A DNA stretch of 60,604 nt, from contig MSTD01000018.1 of NCBI GenBank assembly GCA_001942045.1, positions 9,171 through 69,774 of the forward strand. Direction: 5' to 3'. Below the pieces are notes generated by a model. The model saw only the letters and a list, made by a program, of their open reading frames with translations, was not told the DNA's origin and did not search any database. This DNA is from Mycolicibacterium porcinum (GTDB taxonomy: Bacteria; Actinomycetota; Actinomycetes; Mycobacteriales; Mycobacteriaceae). The position numbers were made by a program, and so were the translations under genes. This document shows, piece by piece, positions 36,992 through 45,161 of this stretch; the first letter of the stretch is position 1, and every line of letters starts with the position of its first letter.

Positions 36992-37870
36992 ATGTCCGTG
37001 AGCACCGGGAAAACCGAGCACAGCGAATCGCGCGTCGTCACGTTTCGGGGAGTCGATGACTTGAACCTGGTCGGCGACGAATGGAACCGGGATGCCGCGT
37101 CCGCCGCCGACCGCCCCACGATGTTGCTGCTGCACGGCGGCGGGCAGAACCGCTACTCCTGGAAGAACACCGGGCAGATCCTGGCCGATCACGGTTGGCA
37201 CGTGATCGCGCTCGACGCACGCGGTCACGGCGACAGCGACCGCTCACCCAGCGCGAACTATTCGGTGGAAGCGCTCTCCGCGGACGTGCAGCACGTGCTG
37301 TATCAAGTCGGACGCCCGGTCGTGCTCATCGGCGCCAGCATGGGTGGACTGACCAGCATCCTCGCCGCGCACGAGGCCGGCCCGGAGCTGGTCACCAAGC
37401 TGATTCTGGTCGACGTGGTGCCGCGGTTCGAGAAGATCGGCAGCGCCCGCATCCGCGAATTCATGTTCACCAACGTCGACGGCTTCGACTCCCTGGATGA
37501 GGCCGCCGAGGCGGTCGCGGCCTACCTGCCCCACCGCACCAAGCCTCGGAGCCCGGAAGGGCTCAAGAAGAATCTGCGGGAGCGTGACGGACGCTGGTAC
37601 TGGCACTGGGATCCGGCGTTCCTCACCAAACCCGAGGACGATCCGTTCATGCGGGTGGAGAAACTCGAACACGCCGCGATGAACCTGACCATCCCGATCC
37701 TGCTGATCCGCGGCAAGCTTTCGGATGTGGTCAGCCCCGAAGGCGTGCAGGACTTCCTGGAGAAGGTGCCCGCCGCGGAGTTCGTCGAGTTGTCCGATGC
37801 GGGGCACACCGCAGCCGGTGACGACAACGACGCGTTCTCCGAGGTCGTCGTGGAGTTCGTCGGACGGTGA
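36992..37870 (+). CDS. Alpha/beta hydrolase
   Basis: A 292-residue hydrolase: oxyanion loop HGGGQNRYSW (about 48-57), VIALDARGHGDSDRS, nucleophile Ser117 in GASMGG, and His in DAGHTAAG near the C-terminus with Asp in KLSDVVSPE. ATG at 36992 follows GAGAGGA. Substrate unknown. Its TGA overlaps the GTG start of the kinase-aminotransferase fusion gene (GTGA), so the two proteins are probably made together and act in one pathway. Confidence 0.85.
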   Translation: MSVSTGKTEHSESRVVTFRGVDDLNLVGDEWNRDAASAADRPTMLLLHGGGQNRYSWKNTGQILADHGWHVIALDARGHGDSDRSPSANYSVEALSADVQHVLYQVGRPVVLIGASMGGLTSILAAHEAGPELVTKLILVDVVPRFEKIGSARIREFMFTNVDGFDSLDEAAEAVAAYLPHRTKPRSPEGLKKNLRERDGRWYWHWDPAFLTKPEDDPFMRVEKLEHAAMNLTIPILLIRGKLSDVVSPEGVQDFLEKVPAAEFVELSDAGHTAAGDDNDAFSEVVVEFVGR

Positions 37871-40803
37871 GCGCCGAGCGTGACACCGTCGGCTTCAACT
37901 TCCTGCGCGAACCTGAGCTGCCCGCGCCTCAGGTATCCGACCTGCAGGCCCGTGACATCTTGGCCACGCATTTCGGACTGCACGCGGAGGTGAAACCGCT
38001 GGGCAGCCAGCAGGATAAGAACTTCCTGGTCGGTACCGACTCGACAATCGCCGGCGTGCTCAAGATCGCCAACCCGGCATTCAACGAAATCGAACTGGCC
38101 GCACAGGAGTTGGCCGCGGACCTGATCGCGACGGCCGAGCCGGAGCTACGGGTCGCCCAGTCGGTGCCCAACCTGCGCGACGAAAAGCTCACAGCGGTAA
38201 CCGGTCTGGGTTCCGACGGCGCGGCCCACGTCCGGCTGCTACGTCACCTGCCCGGCGGAACGCTCATCGAGACCGGATACCTGCCGCCGGCCACCGTTGC
38301 CGAGCTCGGCACCCTGGCCGCCCGGGTCAGCCGAGCGTTGGCCGGCTTCACCCATCCCGGACTGGACCGTGTCCTGCAGTGGGACCTGCGTTTTGGGGCC
38401 GAGGTGGTGCGCAACCTGGTCTCCCATGTCGACGACGACGACGCGCGCTCCCGGCTGCGGACCGCGGCCGACGAGGCGTGGGCGCGGATCGAGCCGTTGG
38501 CCGACGCCCTGCCCCGGCAAGCCGTGCACATGGACCTCACCGACGCCAATGTGGTGGTGTCCCACGGCGTCGGCGGTGTTGTGCATCCCGACGGGATCAT
38601 CGACTTCGGCGATCTCGCCGACAGCTGGGCCGTGAGCGAACTGGCCATCACGCTGTCCTGCGTGCTGCAACATCCGGGCGGCGATCCGACCGCGGTACTG
38701 CCCGGGATCCGCGCGTTCCACGCCCTGCGACCGCTCAGCGTCGCCGAGGCAGAAGCGTTGTGGCCGTTGCTGGTTCTGCGCACCGCCGTCCTGATCGTGA
38801 GCGGTGCGCATCAGGCCGGTTTCGATCCGGACAACGACTATCTCACCGAGCAGGCCGACGGCGAATGGCAGATGTTCGAACACGCCACCTCAGTGCCGAT
38901 CGACGTGATGACCGCGCTGATCAAGGCCGACCTCGGCCTGGCACCGCCCCCGGCACCGGTGCCGATCGAACGCCCGATGATCGCCGCGCCGCCATCGGTG
39001 GTGACGCTGGATCTGAGCGCAACGTCCGACGATCTGGACGACGCGTTCCTCGCCGGCGGTTGGGTGAAGCCCGGCGTCGAGGACGAATTGGCCAGGGCCG
39101 CAATCAATCAGGGTACGCAGTTGGTGGTGACCCGGTTCGGGCAAGCACGGATCACCCGGGCGGCCGCCTTGAGTCAGGAGGAGCCCGCGGTCGTCCCGAC
39201 CGGTATCAGCATCTGGCCGGCAACCCAGTTGGAGCTGGCGGCACCGTTCGACGGTGAGATCATCGACCGTTCCGCGGATGCGGTGACGCTGCGGGGCGCC
39301 GAGTACGAGTTGACCCTCACCGGAATCGGTTCTGTGGCCGGCGATCAGGGCAGCATCCTGGGCACCGCCGAGCCAGGCCGATGGACTCACGTGGCGCTGC
39401 GTCCGGCCGGCGCACCCCGCGCCCCCGAGCTGACCACGCCCGCTTTGGCACCGGGTTGGCTGGCGTGCGAGTGTGATCCGCGACCGCTGCTCGGGCTGGC
39501 GCCCCTGGATACCGAGCCGTCCGATATCACCCTGGTGGCCCGGCGGGACCGGGCATTCGCGCCCGTGCAGGAGCATTACTACCGTCGGCCGCCACGCATC
39601 GAGCGGGGCTGGCGGCATTTCCTGATGTCCACCAGCGGCCGCTGCTATCTGGACATGGTCAACAACGTCACGGTGCTGGGGCACGCACACCCTCGTGTCG
39701 CGGCAGCAGCTGCCCGGCAGCTCCGCAAGCTGAACACAAACTCGCGCTTCAACTACGCCGCCGTCGTCGAGTTCAGCGAACGCCTCGCCGGACTGCTGCC
39801 CGAGCCACTGGACACGGTGTTCCTGGTCAACTCCGGGTCCGAGGCCAGTGATCTCGCCCTTCGGTTGGCGATCGCGGCGGCGGGCCGTCCCGATGTGGTG
39901 GCGATGCGCGAGGCGTATCACGGCTGGACCTACGGCACCGACGCCGTATCGACCTCTACCGCCGACAACCCGAATGCGCTTACCACCCGGCCGGATTGGG
40001 TGCACACCGTGGAATCGCCCAACAGCTTCCGCGGGAAGTACCGCGGTACCGAGGTGGGCCGCTACGCGGTGGATGCGGTGGCCCAGATCGAGCAGTTGAT
40101 CGCGGACGGGCGGGCGCCTGCCGCATTCATCTGCGAGACCGTCTACGGCAATGCCGGTGGCATGTCCCTGCCTGACGGATACCTGCAACAGGTCTATGCC
40201 GCGGTCCGAGGCGCCGGTGGCTACGCCGTCGCCGACGAGGTGCAGGTGGGATACGGCCGTCTGGGCGAATGGTTTTGGGGCTTCCAGCAGCAAGGCGTCG
40301 TCCCTGACATCGTGTCCATGGCGAAGTCGGTCGGCAACGGCTATCCATTGGGCGCGGTGGTCACGAGCCGCGAGATCGCCGAGGCGTTCCGCAGCCAGGG
40401 CTACTTCTTCTCCTCCACCGGCGGCAGCCCGTTGTCGTGTGCGATCGGGATGACGGTGCTCGATGTGCTGGCCGACGAAGGGCTGCAAGCCAACGCGGCC
40501 CGCGTGGGCGCACATCTGAAGTCGCGGCTCGAAGGGCTGGCGGCCCGCCATCCGATCATCGGCACCGTGCACGGCGTCGGCCTGTACCTGGGTGTCGAGA
40601 TGATCCGGGACCCGCACACCCTGGAGCCGGCCACCGAGGAGACGGCACTGATCTGCGATCGGATGCTCGAGCTCGGCGTGATCATCCAGCCGACCGGCGA
40701 CCACCAGAACATCCTGAAAACCAAGCCGCCGTTGTGCATTGACGTCGAAGCGGCCGATTTCTACGCCGACACTCTGGACCGGGTGCTCACCGAGGGTTGG
40801 TAG
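37867..40803 (+). CDS. Phosphotransferase-class III aminotransferase fusion protein
   Basis: A 978-residue fusion. Residues about 40-330 form an aminoglycoside-phosphotransferase/choline-kinase-like kinase with catalytic His221-x-Asp223-x4-Asn228 and metal DFGD at about 246-249. The middle (370-560) has a beta-rich domain with LELAAPFDGEIIDRS, like a degenerate lipoyl/M23-type carrier fold. Residues about 590-978 are a class III PLP aminotransferase: FLVNSGSEASDLALRLA, DEVQVGYGR, PLP Lys820 in VSMAKSVGNGYPLGA. Similar kinase-transaminase fusions act on amino-alcohols such as ethanolamine phosphate (AGXT2L1-like lyases); that role is inference. Coupled to the hydrolase upstream. Confidence 0.85.
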   Translation: MSAERDTVGFNFLREPELPAPQVSDLQARDILATHFGLHAEVKPLGSQQDKNFLVGTDSTIAGVLKIANPAFNEIELAAQELAADLIATAEPELRVAQSVPNLRDEKLTAVTGLGSDGAAHVRLLRHLPGGTLIETGYLPPATVAELGTLAARVSRALAGFTHPGLDRVLQWDLRFGAEVVRNLVSHVDDDDARSRLRTAADEAWARIEPLADALPRQAVHMDLTDANVVVSHGVGGVVHPDGIIDFGDLADSWAVSELAITLSCVLQHPGGDPTAVLPGIRAFHALRPLSVAEAEALWPLLVLRTAVLIVSGAHQAGFDPDNDYLTEQADGEWQMFEHATSVPIDVMTALIKADLGLAPPPAPVPIERPMIAAPPSVVTLDLSATSDDLDDAFLAGGWVKPGVEDELARAAINQGTQLVVTRFGQARITRAAALSQEEPAVVPTGISIWPATQLELAAPFDGEIIDRSADAVTLRGAEYELTLTGIGSVAGDQGSILGTAEPGRWTHVALRPAGAPRAPELTTPALAPGWLACECDPRPLLGLAPLDTEPSDITLVARRDRAFAPVQEHYYRRPPRIERGWRHFLMSTSGRCYLDMVNNVTVLGHAHPRVAAAAARQLRKLNTNSRFNYAAVVEFSERLAGLLPEPLDTVFLVNSGSEASDLALRLAIAAAGRPDVVAMREAYHGWTYGTDAVSTSTADNPNALTTRPDWVHTVESPNSFRGKYRGTEVGRYAVDAVAQIEQLIADGRAPAAFICETVYGNAGGMSLPDGYLQQVYAAVRGAGGYAVADEVQVGYGRLGEWFWGFQQQGVVPDIVSMAKSVGNGYPLGAVVTSREIAEAFRSQGYFFSSTGGSPLSCAIGMTVLDVLADEGLQANAARVGAHLKSRLEGLAARHPIIGTVHGVGLYLGVEMIRDPHTLEPATEETALICDRMLELGVIIQPTGDHQNILKTKPPLCIDVEAADFYADTLDRVLTEGW

Positions 40804-40812
40804 GCGCCGGTC

Positions 40813-40983
40813 TTATGACGTCGGCTCAGCCCGTTCGGCCTCGGCCAACCGCTGGTGGAGCCGCTCGCGGATGTCGTCTGGGGTGTAGGCATTGCGGCGG
40901 CGTTGGTCTCGCGCCACCATGACGCCACCTGCGACGACACCGGCGACACCGGCCAGCCCGACCCACTTCCAGATACTCCGCAT
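40813..40983 (-). CDS. Small membrane-anchored protein (56 aa)
   Basis: ATG at 40983 and TAA at 40813-40815 give a 56-residue protein with one N-terminal TM (SIWKWVGLAGVAGVVAGGVM) and a basic/acidic helical tail (DQRRRNAYTPDDIRERLHQR). The layout is that of small actinobacterial membrane proteins often annotated as hypothetical. It ends 9 bases after the fusion gene on the opposite strand and is divergent from the papain-like gene. Length, TM and a good codon pattern support it; function unknown. Confidence 0.7.
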   Translation of the reverse strand: MRSIWKWVGLAGVAGVVAGGVMVARDQRRRNAYTPDDIRERLHQRLAEAERAEPTS

Positions 40984-41009
40984 GCACTCAGTGTGCCTAA
41001 GCTGCGGTT

Positions 41010-41705
41010 GTGAAAGCGAACACGGTGTCGTTGACCAAGGCGCTGGAGGAGACCCGAACGGGTGACATCTGGCTGTTTCGCGGTGGATCCGGGCCGGACC
41101 GGGCGATCCAGACCCTCACCAACAGCCCGGTCAATCACGTCGGCATGACAGTCGCGATCGACGACCTTCCGCCATTGATCTGGCACGCCGAACTCGGCGA
41201 CAAACTGCTCGACGTGTGGACGGGCACCAACCACCGCGGTGTGCAACTCAACGATGCCCGCCAGGTCGTCGAACGCTGGTCACACAGCTACGGGCAGCGC
41301 TGCTGGTTGCGTCAACTCACCCCGTACGCATCGCGCGAGCAGGAGGACCAGCTCCTCAAGGTGATCGCCCGGATGAACGGCACCGCCTTTCCCACCACCG
41401 CGAGACTGACCGGACGGTGGCTTCGCGGACGGATCCCCGTCGTCAGCGACTTCACCCGAGGAATTCCCTTTGTGCACAAGAAGATTCGCGAGTCAGCCGA
41501 ACGCAAGAAGGCACGGACCCGGCAGGTCGGGTTGGAGACCGCGTACTGCGCCGAGACGGTCGCCATCACCTATGAGGAGATGGGTCTGCTGACCACCGAG
41601 AAGCATTACAACTGGTTCGATCCGGGCTCGTTCTGGAGCGGTGACGAGTTGCCGCTCGCCACCGGCTACGGGCTGGGCGATGAGATCGCCGTGATCGTCG
41701 ACTGA
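41010..41705 (+). CDS. Permuted papain-like (YiiX/NlpC-P60 type) protein
   Basis: A 231-residue protein with TGDIWLFRGGSGPDRAIQTL, His43 in SPVNHVGMTVAI, HAELGDKLLDVW, and Cys180 in LETAYCAETVAITYEEMGLL. His before Cys is the order of circularly permuted NlpC/P60 proteins (YiiX-like), which hydrolyse amide or ester bonds in lipids or peptides. No signal peptide is present, so it is probably cytoplasmic. GTG start at 41010 follows the divergent small membrane gene by 26 bases. Confidence 0.72.
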   Translation: MKANTVSLTKALEETRTGDIWLFRGGSGPDRAIQTLTNSPVNHVGMTVAIDDLPPLIWHAELGDKLLDVWTGTNHRGVQLNDARQVVERWSHSYGQRCWLRQLTPYASREQEDQLLKVIARMNGTAFPTTARLTGRWLRGRIPVVSDFTRGIPFVHKKIRESAERKKARTRQVGLETAYCAETVAITYEEMGLLTTEKHYNWFDPGSFWSGDELPLATGYGLGDEIAVIVD

Positions 41706-41788
41706 CCACATTTGCCGGTTTGCCACGTGGCGAACCGGATCGAGGCACAATTGCCTGGTGAGCAGCACCTCATAGGAGGGGAGCCACC

Positions 41789-42196
41789 ATGAATCCCATT
41801 GCACGATTAGCAGCCATCGCAGTATCCGGCGGGTTGACTCTGGCCGGCTTGGGATTGGGCGTCGCTCGGGCCGATCCGGCGTTCGGGCCGAGCTATCAGG
41901 GCGGGAACTGTCCGGGCGGGATCACCTGCACCCACTGGTGTCCGGGCGACCCGCCGATACCGGGCAGCCAGGTGATCACCTGGGACGCCGGCATCTGCCA
42001 CGATTGGTACTGGAACTCAGAAGGCGTAGTCGACATCGCCTCCAACACCATCTATCCATGGCACGGCGTTCCACACGAGGCTCCGCCGCCTCCGGTTCTC
42101 GGCCCGCCACCACCTCCCGCTCCCCTGCAGCCGCTGCCGGCCGACTGCCCGCCCTGGTCTCCGATCCTTGCCCCATCGCGCTGCGGTGGGCTTTAG
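41789..42196 (+). CDS. Small secreted Pro/Cys-rich protein
   Basis: A 135-residue exported protein with a clear signal peptide (MNPIARLAAIAVSGGLTLAG, cleavage after ARA near residue 28). The mature part has six Cys (NCPGGITCTHWCPG, GICHDWYW, DCPPW, SRCGGL) and a Pro-rich segment (EAPPPPVLGPPPPPAPLQPL), as in mycobacterial secreted disulfide proteins. AGGAGGGG nine bases before the ATG is a strong ribosome site. Function unknown. Its last 220 bases lie opposite the 3' end of a convergent reading frame. Confidence 0.8.
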   Translation: MNPIARLAAIAVSGGLTLAGLGLGVARADPAFGPSYQGGNCPGGITCTHWCPGDPPIPGSQVITWDAGICHDWYWNSEGVVDIASNTIYPWHGVPHEAPPPPVLGPPPPPAPLQPLPADCPPWSPILAPSRCGGL

Positions 42197-42614
42197 CGCC
42201 TGACCAAGCGACACCCAGAGCGGTCTTGACCAACTCAACATCCAGCGTGGGGATCTGAACGACGAATGACCCTGCGGCGCAGGTGAGATCGAACGCGGTG
42301 AACTTCGGCCCGACGCTCTCCTCCCTCGACTCCGTAAGCGTCACGGGCGGGTCCACCGTGACGACCTTCTTGTCCCGCCCTCGCCAGCTCACGGGCTGAC
42401 CACTGGTGAGTGAGAGGGTTCCCAGCTTGCCCCGCGATGTCTCACGCTGGGCTCGCAGGAAGCAACTGACCTGCAGCGTCGTACCGGACCGAAAATCGCC
42501 GAGATCGGCGGCAGGGGCCGGCCGCTTACCGGCGAACCAGATCTTCAAAACGTCGGTGAAGGTCTGGGTCCCGGCCGCTCGACGGGTGTGCGATGTGACT
42601 CGCAACCGGCTCAT
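41976..42614 (-). CDS. Hypothetical protein with antisense C-terminal tail
   Basis: A 212-residue frame whose first 140 or so residues look like a real domain (RLRVTSHTRRAAGTQTFTDV, TLQVSCFLRAQRETSRGK, VTVDPPVTLTESREESVGPK, FTAFDLTCAAGSFVVQIPTL). Its ATG shares ATGA with the stop of the SnoaL-like gene, so it is coupled to it. The last roughly 73 residues (EAAEPRVERRAMDRWCWRRC) are basic, low-complexity and encoded on the antisense of the secreted protein gene. A lost stop codon is likely. I do not recognise the family. Confidence 0.5.
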   Translation of the reverse strand: MSRLRVTSHTRRAAGTQTFTDVLKIWFAGKRPAPAADLGDFRSGTTLQVSCFLRAQRETSRGKLGTLSLTSGQPVSWRGRDKKVVTVDPPVTLTESREESVGPKFTAFDLTCAAGSFVVQIPTLDVELVKTALGVAWSGAKAHRSAMGQGSETRAGSRPAAAAGEREVVAGREPEAAEPRVERRAMDRWCWRRCRLRLLSSSTNRGRCRRPR

Positions 42615-43009
42615 CCGGCCTGCTCAAGCGCCGCCGCGAGCGCCTTCGTATCCGGGAGGATGGTCTCCTCGACTACCTTGCCCCAGACGATGCGCCCGAA
42701 ATAACTACCTCGGTACACAACCTGACCACTGCGCTCAGTGTGGTATCGAATCGCCACACGGGTCGACCAAGGACCACCTTCGACGAGGGTCTCTTCAACT
42801 ACGAACCGAAGGTTGGGCAGCCGCCGAAAGAGTTCCTCTCGCAACCACTTTCGAATAGCCTCAGCACCCCGAATGTCGGCAGACAACGGGTGGTCGCCCA
42901 GAAACACGAAATGCATGTCATCGGCCATGGGCACCCGATCAATCTGCTGATCCGATAGCCATTGCCACCCAACCGTTATCTGCCGCCGCACCAGCCAGCG
43001 ATAGATCAT
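42611..43009 (-). CDS. SnoaL/NTF2-like protein
   Basis: A 132-residue small alpha+beta-barrel protein. QITVGWQWLSDQQIDRVPMA, DDMHFVFLGDHPLSADIRGA, EAIRKWLREELFRRLPNLRF and the strand run VAIRYHTERSGQVVYRGSYF fit the SnoaL-like/polyketide-cyclase group of the NTF2 superfamily. Such proteins are isomerases, hydrolases or binding proteins for small hydrophobic molecules. It is first of a two-gene unit (ATGA overlap with the next). Substrate unknown. Confidence 0.75.
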   Translation of the reverse strand: MIYRWLVRRQITVGWQWLSDQQIDRVPMADDMHFVFLGDHPLSADIRGAEAIRKWLREELFRRLPNLRFVVEETLVEGGPWSTRVAIRYHTERSGQVVYRGSYFGRIVWGKVVEETILPDTKALAAALEQAG

Positions 43010-43081
43010 GCGGCGAGAGTATTACTTCGACGGCGCTATCGTGCCGAAACGAGGCTCTAACGGGCGCCGGTACGGACGCTG

Positions 43082-43828
43082 TCAGACCGTCCCTCGCGCC
43101 GCCCACGCCGTGGCGCTCACGGTGAACGGGCCGCTGCCCAGATGGTCGCGAGCGACCGATTCAAGACGGGCCCGGCCGGCGTCGTCGAGGCTCTGGACGT
43201 AGTCGCCAGCCGGACCGACGCCGAATGTGTATGGCTCCCACCACTCCTCGAAAGTGAGATGCACAAGCTCGACATTCAGGGGGCGCTCGTCCACATCGCG
43301 CAGACCGGCCGCTTCGAAGATCTCGGTCAAATGCCCACGATGCGCCCCGGATACCAGCGCCTCATCCTCGGCATCCGGGTCGATCAGGTGCACAGCCTCC
43401 CAGAACGGTGCCAGCGCGCCGGTCGGCCCATCCCACACGCATGCGGCGACGACACCGCCACGCCGGGTTACCCGTGCCATGTTGCCGACGCCGCCCACGG
43501 GATCCGTCATGAAGTGCACCACCAACTGTGCGAGCGCTGCGTCGAAAGCCTCTGCGTCATAGGGCATTTCCTCCGCAGTACCCTGGCGCGCGTCGACGTC
43601 GGGGAAGTGTGCACGGATCGAGTCGACGAACGGCGGCGACGGATCGATCGCCGCCACCCGGGCACCCACCGACAGCAACCGCGCCGTCAGCGCACCGGGG
43701 CCGCACCCCACATCGAGCACCGAGTCACCGGCGCCGACCCCGGAGAACGCCACGAAAGAGTGCGCCAGAGGCTCGGCGTACCGGCCCATGAAGCGTGTGT
43801 AAGCATCCGGCGGGACGAGAAAGCCCAT
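43082..43828 (-). CDS. Class I SAM methyltransferase (ubiE/Methyltransf_11 type)
   Basis: A 248-residue methyltransferase: motif I SVLDVGCGPGALTARLLSVG (about 38-57), acidic AAIDPSPPFV, AEEMPYDAEAFDAALAQLVV, then GNMARVTRRGGVVAACVWDG and an extended C-terminus EEWWEPYTFGVGPAGDYVQS. The C-terminus has the family's WWEPYTFGVGPAG-like lid. ATG 43828 precedes MGFLVPPDAYTRFMGRY. It stands alone, divergent from a kinase-like gene. Acceptor unknown. Confidence 0.85.
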   Translation of the reverse strand: MGFLVPPDAYTRFMGRYAEPLAHSFVAFSGVGAGDSVLDVGCGPGALTARLLSVGARVAAIDPSPPFVDSIRAHFPDVDARQGTAEEMPYDAEAFDAALAQLVVHFMTDPVGGVGNMARVTRRGGVVAACVWDGPTGALAPFWEAVHLIDPDAEDEALVSGAHRGHLTEIFEAAGLRDVDERPLNVELVHLTFEEWWEPYTFGVGPAGDYVQSLDDAGRARLESVARDHLGSGPFTVSATAWAARGTV

Positions 43829-43939
43829 AGAAAATGCTACGTCGAAGGGATTCACTGGTAAGGACCAAACGCAGATCCGAGCAGGACTGTTCACGGTCGT
43901 GTGATCCGTCGCATGCGGCGGACTCCTACCATCGAGAGC

Positions 43940-44491
43940 ATGGCCACGCGGGAGCCCTTGCCGACGCTCATCGCACTGTCGGGCCTTCCCGGAGTCGGCA
44001 AGACCACCCTCGCACGCCGACTCAGCAATGAAATTGATGCTGTACATGTGCGTGTGGACACGATCGAGGCTGCGCTGACGTCGTCTGGCATCGTCGAGAT
44101 GGCGGGCGGATGGCCCGCAGTTCCCGATGTGGGTTATCGGGTCGCCTACGCGGTCACGCTCGACCATCTGGCAGCGGGCCACAGTGTCGTCGCCGACAGC
44201 GTGAATCCGCTTGCAGTCACGAGGGAAGCCTGGGCCCGGTGCGCACAGGCCACTCGCGCGACCCTGGTCAACGTCGAGGTGGTCTGCAGCGATCGTGCAC
44301 TCCACAGGCGGCGAGTGGAAGCTCGCATCTCCGACCTTGAAGGACTGACGGTGCCGACTTGGCAGGAAGTCGAGGAACGGACCTATGAACGCTGGGATCC
44401 ACCCGTGCTTCGCATCGATACGGCAGCGAGTATCGATCAGGCTGTACGACAAATCCTGGCCGTGCTGCCTTCTCCCGGTCGTCGAAAGTGA
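43940..44491 (+). CDS. AAA-type P-loop kinase-like protein
   Basis: A 183-residue protein with Walker A GLPGVGKTTLARRLSNEIDA (about 13-32), Arg/Asp of VHVRVDTIEAALTS, GHSVVADSVNPLAVTREAWA and a LID-like EARISDLEGLTVPTWQEV segment. The small size and layout resemble gluconate-kinase/chloramphenicol-phosphotransferase-like P-loop kinases that phosphorylate small molecules. ATG at 43940 follows CGAGAG. A perfect 16-bp terminator hairpin follows the stop. Confidence 0.78.
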   Translation: MATREPLPTLIALSGLPGVGKTTLARRLSNEIDAVHVRVDTIEAALTSSGIVEMAGGWPAVPDVGYRVAYAVTLDHLAAGHSVVADSVNPLAVTREAWARCAQATRATLVNVEVVCSDRALHRRRVEARISDLEGLTVPTWQEVEERTYERWDPPVLRIDTAASIDQAVRQILAVLPSPGRRK

Positions 44492-44493
44492 AG

Positions 44494-44528
44494 AAGATGG
44501 CGAGATTTCGCTGAAATCTCGCCATCTT
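44494..44528. terminator. Perfect 16-bp terminator hairpin
   Basis: AAGATGGCGAGATTTC (44494-44509), loop GCT, and its exact complement (44513-44528) form a strong hairpin 3 bases after the kinase-like gene. The rest of the 181-base gap to the VOC gene shows no reading frame I trust. Confidence 0.85.
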
Positions 44529-44672
44529 GCTCACGTTCGACGCTGACTCGGCGGCGGCGGGAATTCGAGAACCGCGATCGGGTAGCCAGTCGGCTGTCGG
44601 TGAAGTCATCGACGCCTTGTGCTGTCACCAGCTTCGTGGCGAATCTGCCCACATGGTTGCCGTGGACAACCA

Positions 44673-45071
44673 CTAAACCCCGAACTTGGCCCGAGCTTCC
44701 GCAGTGACCGGCGTGAACAGATTGACCAGGTTCCCGTCGGGATCCCGGAATAGCAGCGCCCGATTACCCCATGGCATCGTTGTCGGCTCTGTGACAACGT
44801 CGTGCAATCGCTCGCGAAGACGCTCGTACGCGGCGTCCACATCGTCGACGATGAACTCGACGATCACGCTCCGGTTGGCTGCGGGCTCAGCGGATCCGAC
44901 GCCGAAAAGCGGGACCGTCTTATCGCTACCGATGGCCAGTGTGCCTACCGCCGTGGGAATCTCGGCGAACAGCTCATTGGCCCACACTGCCTCAGCTTCG
45001 GTGATCGTCTCGTAGAACGAGACGAGACGCTTCACGTCGGCGGTGATGATCCGAATCGAGACAAGCTTCAT
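44673..45071 (-). CDS. VOC-family (glyoxalase/bleomycin-resistance fold) protein
   Basis: A 132-residue protein with one pair of VOC modules: SIRIITADVKRLVSFYETIT (N-terminal beta-alpha unit), EFIVDDVDAAYERLRERLHD and LLFRDPDGNLVNLFTP (C-terminal unit with the metal-site Glu/His positions partly replaced). ATG at 45071 is chosen because the domain starts there. Metal-ligand residues are incomplete, so it may be a binding protein rather than an active glyoxalase. Stands alone between the terminator and the ychF 3' fragment. Confidence 0.8.
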   Translation of the reverse strand: MKLVSIRIITADVKRLVSFYETITEAEAVWANELFAEIPTAVGTLAIGSDKTVPLFGVGSAEPAANRSVIVEFIVDDVDAAYERLRERLHDVVTEPTTMPWGNRALLFRDPDGNLVNLFTPVTAEARAKFGV

Positions 45072-45117
45072 GTCGTGCACGGTAGACCGGACCACCGACA
45101 AGGTGTTCCGCCTTCCC

Positions 45118-45156
45118 CTACACGTTGAAGTGGAAGTCCACGACTTCGCCGTCCAC
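45118..45156 (-). pseudogene. Duplicated 3' end of ychF (fragment)
   Basis: The minus strand encodes VDGEVVDFHFNV and a stop, nearly the same as the true YchF C-terminus DGDVVEFRFNV at 45979-46017. At DNA level 33 of 39 positions match, in the same orientation. There is no start and no remaining TGS domain, so it is a scar rather than a gene. The roughly 820-base block between the two copies carries a SnoaL-like and a DUF433 gene, as would be left by integration of a small element at the end of ychF. Confidence 0.6.
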
Positions 45157-45161
45157 CCTGA

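Noticed and set aside
44437..44673. A 78-codon minus-strand frame between the kinase-like and VOC genes
   Set aside because: It runs through the perfect terminator hairpin and into the kinase 3' end, has Arg-rich random-like composition and no family resemblance.
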